Assembly: GCF_011395035.1 (NCBI RefSeq)
Contig: NZ_CP024768.1
Location: 1,623,732 to 1,687,731 of the forward strand
Length of the DNA stretch: 64,000 nt
From: Pantoea cypripedii
Lineage (GTDB): Bacteria; Pseudomonadota; Gammaproteobacteria; Enterobacterales; Enterobacteriaceae
Direction of reading: 5' to 3'
The notes beneath the pieces were generated by a model. It was not told where the DNA came from, did no database searches, and saw only the letters and a list, made by a program, of their open reading frames with translations. Every line of letters begins with the position of its first letter. Within the stretch, counting starts at the first letter, position 1. Below, in pieces: positions 53,356 to 60,900 of this stretch. Made by a program: the position numbers and the translations under genes.

Positions 53356-53409
53356 GGTCGGCATAAATGCCGACCCTACGTTTGTAGGGTGCGGATTCAT
53401 CCGCACCGG
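53356..53409. repeat. Intergenic hairpin repeat, family B, copy 2
   Basis: The element reads GGTCGGCA-TAAA-TGCCGACC, then CCTAC-GTTT-GTAGG, then GGTGCGG-ATTCAT-CCGCACC, three possible stems in a row. The region from TAAATGCCGACCCTAC onward matches 60-117 except for the spacer. It lies just after the arylsulfotransferase gene. Confidence 0.65.
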
Positions 53410-53435
53410 CAGTCTGCACCATCAGCTCACTTTTT

Positions 53436-53450
53436 GCACTCCATTGGTGA
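53436..53450. promoter_or_regulatory. NtrC-like enhancer site
   Basis: GCACTCCATTGGTGA matches the NtrC site of the glnA promoter (GCACTATATTGGTGC) at 12 of 15 positions. It is centred about 130 bp upstream of the predicted sigma-54 start, the usual enhancer distance. A half-site (TGCACC, 53,415) lies 21 bp further upstream. Confidence 0.5.
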
Positions 53451-53522
53451 TTCTCTGTCCAGCACGCCAGGCCGCACCAGATGCCGCCTGGCGTGCTATC
53501 CCTTGCGCTCTGTGCGCTCATG

Positions 53523-53544
53523 ATTAATTAATCAGTTATTTAAA
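53523..53544. promoter_or_regulatory. Operator-like AT-rich site, copy 1
   Basis: TTAATTAATCAGTTATTTAA sits 3 bp upstream of the -24 element of the sigma-54 promoter. A nearly identical sequence occurs at 57,735-57,755 before the permease gene. It is the best candidate binding site for the TetR-type regulator encoded at 63,360-63,983. Confidence 0.5.
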
Positions 53545-53547
53545 AAC

Positions 53548-53563
53548 TGGCATAGCGCTTGCA
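53548..53563 (+). promoter_or_regulatory. Sigma-54 (RpoN) promoter of the catabolic cluster
   Basis: TGGCATAGCGCTTGCA has the invariant GG (53,549-53,550) and GC (53,561-53,562) with exactly 10 bp between. It matches TGGCAC-N5-TTGCA except for one of the conserved bases. The predicted start near 53,574 leaves about 76 bp to the first ATG. Confidence 0.65.
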
Positions 53564-53649
53564 ATTCTTCCTGCGCACCATCTTCGTTTTTTGCTTTTTT
53601 AAGTCATCAGGGTCTTCAGGCATGTTGCCTTTCTACTGGAGTTAAAAGC

Positions 53650-54537
53650 ATGAGAATGAAAAGTCTGGTTGTTGCTGCATCGCTGTTGGTTTCTGCCCTC
53701 ACGCCATATGTTGTTCAGGCGGCTGACGCGCCGCTGAAAATGCATGCTGATCTGCATGCCCAGCTGCCGGAAAAAATCCGCAGCAGTAAAACCCTCAACC
53801 TGGTTACCGATGCCCATTACCCGCCGTGCGAATCCTTCGCCGAAGATAACAAAACCATGGTCGGTTTCGAGCCGGATCTGTGGGATGCACTCGGCCAGGT
53901 GCTGGGGGTTAAAGTCAAACCGGTGTCGATTGATTTCGCCGGGCTGATCCCTGGGGTGAAAAGTGGTCGCTACGATGTGGCGATGGAGTGCATCTCTGAC
54001 AGTGACGAACGTGAAAAGCAGGTTTCATTTGTTAACTATGCCTACGCCACCAGCGAGGTGTACACCCTCGCCAGTGAGAAATCTATCACCAACGATCCGC
54101 TGACCCTGTGCGGCCTGAAAGTAGGCGTGCAGACCGGTACTGACTTCGAAAAGGCCATCAGCGAGATCTACAGCCCGAACTGCAGCAAAAACGGCAAACC
54201 GGCGCTCCAGCAGGTGACATTACCTTCTGCTGACGCGGTGCTGCTGGGCCTCTATTCGGGGCGTGTGGATTTCGTCCTCAATGATGCGGCCTCGGTGGAT
54301 GATATTAAGAAAAAAGCGCCGCATCCGATCCGCACCGTGCAGATGCCGCTGATGCCGAAATACTACCTCGGCATCGTGGTGGCAAAAGAGAACACTCAAC
54401 TGGCGGATGTGCTGCTGAAGGCGCTCAACGTGCTGCATGAAACCGGCACTTACGACAGGATCATGGAGAAGTGGGATCTGGAGGCAATGAAGCTGGATAA
54501 ACCCGGCATCAACCTCACCAGCACGCAGCCATTATGA
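53650..54537 (+). CDS. Amino-acid-type ABC transporter substrate-binding protein
   Basis: This is the periplasmic receptor of the cluster's importer, of the type that binds polar amino acids and related amines. The 295-residue protein has a signal peptide (LLVSALTPYVVQAAD) and the SBP_bac_3 fold: VTDAHYPPCESF, MVGFEPDLWDALGQVL, GLIPGVKSGRYDVAMECIS and KVGVQTGTDFEKAI. CTGGAG precedes the ATG. Its stop overlaps the next start (ATGA). Ligand unknown. Separation of the binding protein from its ATPase and permease genes by two enzyme genes suggests tight coupling of uptake and metabolism. Confidence 0.9.
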   Translation: MRMKSLVVAASLLVSALTPYVVQAADAPLKMHADLHAQLPEKIRSSKTLNLVTDAHYPPCESFAEDNKTMVGFEPDLWDALGQVLGVKVKPVSIDFAGLIPGVKSGRYDVAMECISDSDEREKQVSFVNYAYATSEVYTLASEKSITNDPLTLCGLKVGVQTGTDFEKAISEIYSPNCSKNGKPALQQVTLPSADAVLLGLYSGRVDFVLNDAASVDDIKKKAPHPIRTVQMPLMPKYYLGIVVAKENTQLADVLLKALNVLHETGTYDRIMEKWDLEAMKLDKPGINLTSTQPL

Positions 54538-56171
54538 CGGTGCAGCAACGCCAGTGTGATGTGCTGATCATCGGCTCCGGCGGTGCGGCGCTGTGTGCAG
54601 CACTGCGCGCCGCGGTCGGTGGCTTATCCGTGCTGGTGCTGGAAAAAAGCGCCTGGCTGGGTGGCACCACGGCGATGTCCGGTGGTGCCACCTGGGTGCC
54701 TGCTAACCACCACGCGCACGCAGCCGGACTGACAGATTCACCGCAGCTGGCACTCGATTATTTGCGCGCTGCGGCCCCTGATGGCTGGCAAAGCACCGAA
54801 GATGCGCTGTGGCAGGCCATGACACAACAGGCCGCGTCGATGCTGGCGTTTATTGAACAACACAGCGCACTGCGTTTTGCCCTCACCAGGGAGAGCGATC
54901 CGTTATGGCCACTGGCGGGGGCAGTGCAGCAGGGCCGGATGCTGGCACCAAAGCCGTTACAACCCCGGCAACGGTGGCGCTTACGGCCCACGCCGCTGCC
55001 GCGTCTGTTTACTTATCACGAACTGTTGAGCAGCGATCTCTGGCACCAGCCGGTGCGCACGTATCTGCGCCATCTGCCGCAGCTGCTGCGTCGCCAGTGG
55101 CGCGGAGAGCTGACCAAAGGAGCGGCGCTGGTGGCCGGTTTGCTCGATGCCTGCCAGGCGGCGGGCTGTGAGTTGATCACTGCAGCAGCGGCGGAGCGAT
55201 TGCTGATGAGCGGCAGCCATCAGGTCAGCGGGGTGCGTTATCGGCATCAGGGGCGGGTGATGGAGGTGACGGCACGCTGCGGCGTGGTGATCGCCAGCGG
55301 TGGCTTTGAATGGGATCAACAACGCCGCAGCCAGCATTTTCCCGGTCCGTATGATTTTATCGCCAGCCCACGGGATAACAGCGGCGACGGACAACGCATG
55401 GCCGAGGCGGCTGGTGCGCAGCTGGCGCATATGGATCAGGCCACCATCAGTGGCGGTATCCCGGCACTGCCAGGCCAGCCGTGGAGTGGCTTGTCGATTT
55501 TCTTTCATTACGAACCCAACGCGATTCTGGTTAATCGTCATGGTCAGCGTTTTACCAATGAATTTGTCTTCAATCTGGGGGTAGCGCTGGATGCGCGTGA
55601 TGAACAGGGACAGCCACGGCAGCTGCCGGTGTGGCTGATCAGTGATGCGCGTCTGCTGCGGCGTGCACCGCTGCTGCGTTACTACCGCTGGCGCTCACCC
55701 GGCTGGATCCGTCAGGCCGCAACGCTGGCGCAGCTGGAGCAGCAGCTGGCGTTACCGGAAGGGGCGCTGCAAGCCAGTGTGGCGCGGTTTAATCAGGGCT
55801 GCGCACAGGGGCTGGATATGGATTTCTCGCGCCATCTCAGCGCGGCACATGGCAAAGCCGACCGGCACTTGCAGGGCGGTCTGGCACCGATCTGCCATGC
55901 GCCTTTTATTGCTATTCCCTTTAACCGCACCTTCCTCGCCACCAAAGGCGGGCCGCGTACCGATGCCAGCGGCAACGTGTTGCATCGGGATGGTCAGCCG
56001 CTGGCCGGGTTGTATTGCGCGGGTGCGGCAATGGCGAATCCGATTGGCAGCAAAGCGGTGGGTGCCGGGACGACACTCGGTCCCAATCTGACCTGGGGCT
56101 ACATCTGTGGCAACTCGCTGCTGGCGCGCCATCAGGCCTTAACTCAGGAGCCAACATTATGCACAGCGTAA
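54534..56171 (+). CDS. FAD-dependent dehydrogenase (KstD/fumarate-reductase flavoprotein type)
   Basis: This is a predicted flavoprotein that introduces or reduces a C=C or C-N double bond. The 545-residue protein starts with the dinucleotide-binding motif DVLIIGSGGAALCAALRAA and the family segments LGGTTAMSGGATWVP and RDNSGDGQRMAEAAGA. The C-terminal FAD-binding TKGGPRTDASGNVLH and GSKAVGAGTTLGPNLTWGYI are also present. The pattern is that of 3-ketosteroid-1-dehydrogenase and flavocytochrome-c-type enzymes, but a steroid substrate is unlikely given the amino-acid-type transporter. It has a 4-bp overlap with the gene before it and a 13-bp overlap with the SDR gene after it. Confidence 0.88.
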   Translation: MTVQQRQCDVLIIGSGGAALCAALRAAVGGLSVLVLEKSAWLGGTTAMSGGATWVPANHHAHAAGLTDSPQLALDYLRAAAPDGWQSTEDALWQAMTQQAASMLAFIEQHSALRFALTRESDPLWPLAGAVQQGRMLAPKPLQPRQRWRLRPTPLPRLFTYHELLSSDLWHQPVRTYLRHLPQLLRRQWRGELTKGAALVAGLLDACQAAGCELITAAAAERLLMSGSHQVSGVRYRHQGRVMEVTARCGVVIASGGFEWDQQRRSQHFPGPYDFIASPRDNSGDGQRMAEAAGAQLAHMDQATISGGIPALPGQPWSGLSIFFHYEPNAILVNRHGQRFTNEFVFNLGVALDARDEQGQPRQLPVWLISDARLLRRAPLLRYYRWRSPGWIRQAATLAQLEQQLALPEGALQASVARFNQGCAQGLDMDFSRHLSAAHGKADRHLQGGLAPICHAPFIAIPFNRTFLATKGGPRTDASGNVLHRDGQPLAGLYCAGAAMANPIGSKAVGAGTTLGPNLTWGYICGNSLLARHQALTQEPTLCTA

Positions 56172-56926
56172 AAACCGCGCTGATTACCGGCGGTTCGCGC
56201 GGCGTCGGGCTGCACATGGCCCGTGAGCTGGCGCAGCAGGGTTATGCCATCGCGTTACTGGTACGCAGCGATCGTGAGGCGGCACAACGCGCGGTTTCTC
56301 AGCTCCAGCAACAGGGAGCAGACGCGGCGTTCTGGCAGGTTGATATCACCGACCGTCACGCCGTGCAGCAGGTACTGGCACAGGTGGTGCAGACCCTCGG
56401 CACGCCGTGCCTGCTGGTGAATAACGCCGGTGCTACGGCGGCGGCTCCGTTGCTGGAGCTGAGCGACCATCAGTGGCAGCAGGTGTTGCACACCCAGCTG
56501 ACCGGCACCTTTGTGATGAGTGTGGAAACGGTACGGCTAATGGCTCCGGGTGGCGTCATCATCAATATTGCGGGCGCTTCGGCCCATCGCTGCTACCCCA
56601 ATGCCGGGGCCTTTGGTCCGTCGAAAGCTGGGGTGGTTAACCTCACGGCACAAATGTCGATCGAATGGGCGTCGCGGGGCATTCGCGTCTGTGGCATCAG
56701 TCCAGGGCCGATCCGTGATTCTGACAGCCATTGGGCTACGGACGAGCCGCTGCTGGCGCAGGAGGTGGCACGTTTACCGCTACAACGGCCGGTGAGCGGG
56801 GATGAGGTGGCGCGCAGCGTCGCTTTCCTCGCCTCGGATGCAGCGGCCTCTTTTACCGGCCAGATGCTGATCCTCGACAGCGGTGGCCTGAATACCTGGT
56901 ACATGACCGAACAGGAGGCGAGATGA
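56159..56926 (+). CDS. SDR-fold protein with degenerate catalytic residues
   Basis: The 255-residue protein has the short-chain dehydrogenase cofactor loop TGGSRGVG, the NNAG motif and a normal C-terminus (FTGQMLILDSGG). The catalytic tetrad Asn-Ser-Tyr-Lys reads Gln113 (TQLTGTF), Gly139 (NIAGAS), Phe152 and Lys156 (AFGPSK). Only the lysine is kept, although S141 two residues on might stand in for the serine. Ordinary oxidoreductase chemistry is doubtful. A binding, dehydration or scaffold role is possible. It overlaps its neighbours on both sides. Confidence 0.88.
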   Translation: MHSVKTALITGGSRGVGLHMARELAQQGYAIALLVRSDREAAQRAVSQLQQQGADAAFWQVDITDRHAVQQVLAQVVQTLGTPCLLVNNAGATAAAPLLELSDHQWQQVLHTQLTGTFVMSVETVRLMAPGGVIINIAGASAHRCYPNAGAFGPSKAGVVNLTAQMSIEWASRGIRVCGISPGPIRDSDSHWATDEPLLAQEVARLPLQRPVSGDEVARSVAFLASDAAASFTGQMLILDSGGLNTWYMTEQEAR

Positions 56927-57705
56927 GCAAAACGTTAATGGTGGATGCCCGACAGGTCACCAAATCGTTTCACGGCGTGGAGATCCTCAAAGGCGTGGAT
57001 CTTAGCGTTGAACAGGGGGAAGTGGTGTGCCTGATTGGCCCGTCTGGCTCCGGCAAATCCACCTTTCTGCGCTGTATCAATCATCTGGAGAAAATCGATG
57101 GCGGTGAGTTGTGGGTCAATGGCGGCATGGTGGGGTATCGCCTGCAAGGGGACAAACTTTACGAGCTGAAGGAGGCCGACGTGGCGCGCAACCGCGTCAA
57201 TATCGGCATGGTGTTTCAGCGCTTCAATTTGTTCGGCCATATGACGGCGCTGGAAAACGTCATGGAAGCGCCGATGACGGTGAAAAAAGTGCCACGCACC
57301 CAGGCGATGGAGGAAGCCAGGGCGTTGCTGGATCGCGTCGGCCTGAGCCATCGTTATCATTCGCGCCCGGCAGCGCTTTCTGGTGGTCAGCAGCAACGAG
57401 TCGCTATCGCCCGCGCCATGGCGATGAAACCCTCGCTGATGTTGTTTGATGAACCGACCAGTGCGCTCGATCCGGAACTGGTGGGGGAAGTGCTGGCGGT
57501 CATGCGCGATCTGGCACGCGACGGTATGACCATGGTGATCGTCACCCACGAGATGGGGTTCGCACGTGATGTGGCAAATCGTGTCGCTTTTATGGATAAC
57601 GGCGCGATTATTGAAGTCTCTGAATCCAGACACTTTTTCGCCGCTCCTCGCCATCCACGTACCCGGGATTTTCTCGCCCGTGTGCACGCGGTGAGCGCAG
57701 AGTGA
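56923..57705 (+). CDS. Amino-acid-type ABC transporter ATPase (GlnQ/HisP-like)
   Basis: This is the ATPase of the cluster's importer. The 260-residue protein has Walker A GPSGSGKST, signature LSGGQQQRVAIARAMAM, Walker B LMLFDEPTSALDPEL and the switch histidine VIVTHEMGFA. All are typical of the polar-amino-acid uptake family, which includes HisP with its longer insertion (here around WVNGGMVGYRLQGDKLYEL). The ATG overlaps the SDR stop (ATGA). Confidence 0.94.
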   Translation: MSKTLMVDARQVTKSFHGVEILKGVDLSVEQGEVVCLIGPSGSGKSTFLRCINHLEKIDGGELWVNGGMVGYRLQGDKLYELKEADVARNRVNIGMVFQRFNLFGHMTALENVMEAPMTVKKVPRTQAMEEARALLDRVGLSHRYHSRPAALSGGQQQRVAIARAMAMKPSLMLFDEPTSALDPELVGEVLAVMRDLARDGMTMVIVTHEMGFARDVANRVAFMDNGAIIEVSESRHFFAAPRHPRTRDFLARVHAVSAE

Positions 57706-57734
57706 TTGACAGACGCTGACGCAAACTGTAGATC

Positions 57735-57755
57735 TTAATTAATCAGTTAATTAAA
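57735..57755. promoter_or_regulatory. Operator-like AT-rich site, copy 2
   Basis: TTAATTAATCAGTTAATTAA, with arms TTAATTAA on both sides of TCAG, is almost identical to the sequence at 53,523-53,544. It lies in the 67-bp gap between ATPase and permease genes, 17 bp before the permease start. No sigma-54 element accompanies this copy. Confidence 0.5.
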
Positions 57756-57772
57756 TTTGTCCGGTTGAAACG

Positions 57773-58654
57773 ATGAAGAGAACGCTGATGACGGATAAAA
57801 CATTGACCTCTCCGCTGAACACCACAGCGGATCACACCCGCCACGTAGTGGCGCAGCGCTATCCAGGCCGCTGGATCTCTGCACTGGTGCTGGCCGTGCT
57901 GCTGGCGCTGGTGGCGCATTCGATGATCACTAACCCGAATTTCGCCTGGGACACGGTGGGCAAATACCTGTTTTCGCCCACTATCCTGCTTGGCCTGTGG
58001 ACCACCTTCTGGCTGACGCTGGTGATTATGCTGCTGGCTATCGTGCTCAGCGTGGTGCTGGCGGTGATGCGCCTCTCCAGTAACCCGCTGGTCGTCGGTT
58101 TCAGCCGGGGCTGGATCTGGTTCTTCCGGGGCACGCCGGTGCTGGTGCAGCTGATTTTCTGGTACAACCTCGCGGCGCTCTATCCGCAGGTCAGTCTCGG
58201 TATTCCCGGCCTGTTTACCTTGTGGAGCGGCAGCACCAACGATCTGATTACCCCACTGGCGGCGGCGATCCTCGGTCTTGGCCTGAATGAATCGGCGTAT
58301 ATGGCGGAGATTATCCGTGCGGGTATCTCGTCAGTAGATGAGGGGCAGCAGGAAGCGGCGCGGGCGCTGGGTATGACGCGCGGCCAGTATCTGAAGCGGG
58401 TGATCCTGCCGCAGGCTATCCCTTTTATCATCCCGCCGACGGGCAATCAGGTGATTGGCATGCTGAAAACCACTTCGCTGGTGAGCGTGATTTCCCTGTC
58501 GGATTTGCTCTACTCGGCGCAGGCGATCTACTCACGCACCTACGAAAACATTCCGCTGCTGATCGTCGCCTGCATCTGGTATCTGGTCGCCACCACCGTG
58601 CTCAGTCTGGTGCAGGCGCGTGTTGAACATCACTATCGCTGGACGCGGGGCTAA
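57773..58654 (+). CDS. Amino-acid-type ABC transporter permease
   Basis: This is the membrane channel of the importer, 293 residues with five or six hydrophobic segments and the His/Glu/Gln/Arg/opine permease signature (FRGTPVLVQLIFWYNL, NESAYMAEIIRAGI). The EAA loop (QQEAARALGMTRGQYLKRVILPQAIPF) is normal. ATG 57773 is the longest start. ATG 57788, five codons in, has AAGAGAA upstream and is equally possible. It is the only permease in the cluster, so it probably acts as a homodimer. Confidence 0.93.
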   Translation: MKRTLMTDKTLTSPLNTTADHTRHVVAQRYPGRWISALVLAVLLALVAHSMITNPNFAWDTVGKYLFSPTILLGLWTTFWLTLVIMLLAIVLSVVLAVMRLSSNPLVVGFSRGWIWFFRGTPVLVQLIFWYNLAALYPQVSLGIPGLFTLWSGSTNDLITPLAAAILGLGLNESAYMAEIIRAGISSVDEGQQEAARALGMTRGQYLKRVILPQAIPFIIPPTGNQVIGMLKTTSLVSVISLSDLLYSAQAIYSRTYENIPLLIVACIWYLVATTVLSLVQARVEHHYRWTRG

Positions 58655-58656
58655 TT

Positions 58657-59724
58657 ATGCAACTCGGCTTGTTTAATCTGATGTCCTACAAAGACAACCC
58701 GCGCGGTGTGCAGGGGGTGATTGAGGATATGCGCAGCATGGTGCTGCTGGCGGAAGAGATTGGTTTCGATACCGCCTGGTTTGCTGAGCACCACTTCACC
58801 AATTATTCCCTTAGCGTATCGCCGCTGATGCTGGTGGCGCATATGGCGGGCTATGCCCGGCGTATCCGCCTCGGCACCGCCGTCGTGGTGCTGCCGCTGT
58901 ATCAGCCGATGCGTATCGCGCAGGAGATAGCCCTGGTGGACCGCCTGACGGAAGGACGGCTGGTGTTGGGCATCGGCAGTGGTTACCAGGCGTGGGAGTT
59001 TGATCGTTACGGGCTGGATGTGGAAACCCGGGGTCAGCAACTGCTGGCGCACTGGCAGTTTATCAGCGATGCCCTGACTCAGGGGCACACGCAGTCACCG
59101 GACCGTTTCGGCCAGCCGTTGCGCACCGATTTTCTGCTCGACACGCTGCAGAAGCCACTGCCGCCGCTCTATCTCACCTCATCCAATCCGCAGCTGATTG
59201 CGCAGTTTCAGCGCTGGCAGGCGACGCCGTTTTTTACCGCCGGCTATCGCGGCAGCCACAAGTTGCAGCAGATGGTAGCGGATGCACGCCTTGGCTGGCA
59301 ACAGGCGGGCCTGAACGCCGATATGCCGGTCGCGGTGCAGCAATACATCCACGTGACAGAAAATCGTCAGCAGGCGCACGCCGCAGCCGAGCGCGCGCTG
59401 TTTGTCGCCCGCATGATCGCCGCCCTGCGCGAGAACACCAGCGTCAGCGAACAGGCATTTATCCATGCGCCGCCGTTGCCGGATGAGCCATCACTGGAGA
59501 CGGTCAGCAATAACCTGATGATTGGCGATGCGGAAACGGTCGCCGAACGCATGCTGGCGGAGATCCGTGCCATCCGTCCCAGCCACTACAACTGTTTCTT
59601 CCAGTTTGGCGATATGCCGATTGCCGATGCGCGCCGTTCGCTGACGCTGTTTGGCGAACGCGTATTGCCGCTGCTGGAAAAAGAACTAGGTCCATTGACC
59701 CTTCGCACCGCCAGAGGAGAGTGA
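58657..59724 (+). CDS. LLM-class (luciferase-like) flavin-dependent monooxygenase
   Basis: The 355-residue protein has the bacterial-luciferase fold: N-terminal LGLFNLMSYKDNP, the AEEIGFDTAWFAEHHF and GTAVVVLPLYQPMRIAQEIALVD stretches, and VLGIGSGYQAWEFDRYGLD. Such enzymes use FMNH2 and O2 to insert oxygen or cleave C-N and C-S bonds. A separate flavin reductase is normally needed and is not in the cluster. It begins 2 bp after the permease stop and is followed at 1 bp by the Rieske gene. Confidence 0.9.
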   Translation: MQLGLFNLMSYKDNPRGVQGVIEDMRSMVLLAEEIGFDTAWFAEHHFTNYSLSVSPLMLVAHMAGYARRIRLGTAVVVLPLYQPMRIAQEIALVDRLTEGRLVLGIGSGYQAWEFDRYGLDVETRGQQLLAHWQFISDALTQGHTQSPDRFGQPLRTDFLLDTLQKPLPPLYLTSSNPQLIAQFQRWQATPFFTAGYRGSHKLQQMVADARLGWQQAGLNADMPVAVQQYIHVTENRQQAHAAAERALFVARMIAALRENTSVSEQAFIHAPPLPDEPSLETVSNNLMIGDAETVAERMLAEIRAIRPSHYNCFFQFGDMPIADARRSLTLFGERVLPLLEKELGPLTLRTARGE

Positions 59725-59725
59725 A

Positions 59726-60889
59726 ATGTATCGCGAGAGAATTGATGTAGTGTTTGATGATGGCGACAGCATTCTGCAACGGATGCTGGAGCAGCAGCAA
59801 CATGATGCCAGCCGTTCAGAGACGTTGCCGCCCGCGGCCTATAACAGCGACAGTTTCTTCCGTCTCGAAGAAGACAAAGTGTTCCGTCAGGACTGGCTGT
59901 TTGTTGGCCATGTTTCGCAGGTGGCCAACCTGAATGACTTTTTCACCCTGGATGTGGTGGGTGAACCGTTGCTGATCGTACGCAACGATGCAGGTATTGC
60001 GGTGTTCTCCAACGTCTGTCTGCATCGCTGGGCACCGATTGCTCAGGGCAGCGGTAACAGCCGCTCTTTTATTTGTCCGTTCCACAACTGGACTTACAAC
60101 ACCCACGGCAAGCTGAGCGGTGCGCCATCAATGAATCAGGCGCAGGATTTTGACCGGCAGCAGTGCAGCCTGCCGAAGATCCGTCATGAGGTGGTGTTCG
60201 GCATGATTTTCGTCACCTTCAATGCCGATGCACCGTCGATGGCCGAGCGACTGGCCCCCATGGCTGAGCGTTTCGAACGCTACCACTTTGCCGATCTGGT
60301 CACCGCCTACACGCTGGATTACGACTGCCCCTACAACTGGAAAATGGCTATCGAGACCTTTATGGAATGCTATCACCACGCGGCGGTGCACCGCACCACG
60401 CTGGAGGATAGCTTCCCCGGTCGCCTCAGCTCCATCATCGATGATGGCCCGGGCTGGACTATCTGCCATCAGCCGCTGCGGAAAAACGGTGAGCTGAGCG
60501 AGATCCTGACCGAAGGCCTGGAACCCTTTAGCGGCCTGAATGATGATCAGATGCGCTACAGCGAGCTGGTGTTGCTCTATCCCAATTGCCTGATTTCACT
60601 TAACCCGGATCGTATCTCCATCAGTGCCATTTTGCCTGTCTCCCCGCATGCCACCAAATGGCATCGCGTGGTGCTGGTATCGCGTGCATCCGCCGCGCGG
60701 GATGACTTTGCCCAGACCGCCGAGAGTATGAAGCAGGGCAGCCTGACCATCATCGATGAAGATCAGTGGATAAATGCCGAGCAGCAGCGCGGCAGCCGTT
60801 CGCGTCTGGCCCGGCCGGGACGGCTAAGCCATCTCGAAACCACCGTCTGGCATCTGGCCAATTACCTGAAAACCCGCATGGCGGAGTGA
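59726..60889 (+). CDS. Rieske [2Fe-2S] oxygenase, alpha subunit
   Basis: This is a predicted mononuclear-iron oxygenase that hydroxylates or demethylates its substrate. The 387-residue protein has a Rieske centre (C98-x-H100, C117-x2-H120) and a catalytic-domain iron site (H217 and H222 in ECYHHAAVH). NWKMAIE-x3-E-CYH is the form seen in choline/carnitine/betaine-type oxygenases, which act on small amines. No ferredoxin or reductase partner is encoded nearby. AGAGGAGAGTGAA precedes the ATG. Confidence 0.9.
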   Translation: MYRERIDVVFDDGDSILQRMLEQQQHDASRSETLPPAAYNSDSFFRLEEDKVFRQDWLFVGHVSQVANLNDFFTLDVVGEPLLIVRNDAGIAVFSNVCLHRWAPIAQGSGNSRSFICPFHNWTYNTHGKLSGAPSMNQAQDFDRQQCSLPKIRHEVVFGMIFVTFNADAPSMAERLAPMAERFERYHFADLVTAYTLDYDCPYNWKMAIETFMECYHHAAVHRTTLEDSFPGRLSSIIDDGPGWTICHQPLRKNGELSEILTEGLEPFSGLNDDQMRYSELVLLYPNCLISLNPDRISISAILPVSPHATKWHRVVLVSRASAARDDFAQTAESMKQGSLTIIDEDQWINAEQQRGSRSRLARPGRLSHLETTVWHLANYLKTRMAE

Positions 60890-60900
60890 GGAGCAAGGCA

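Larger units (their letters stand above)
53326..53649. other. Control region of the nitrogen-compound catabolic cluster
   Basis: This 324-bp gap has no gene. From left to right it holds the second family-B hairpin repeat, an NtrC-like site (53,436-53,450), an AT-rich operator-like sequence (53,523-53,544) and a sigma-54 promoter (53,548-53,563). Confidence 0.6.
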
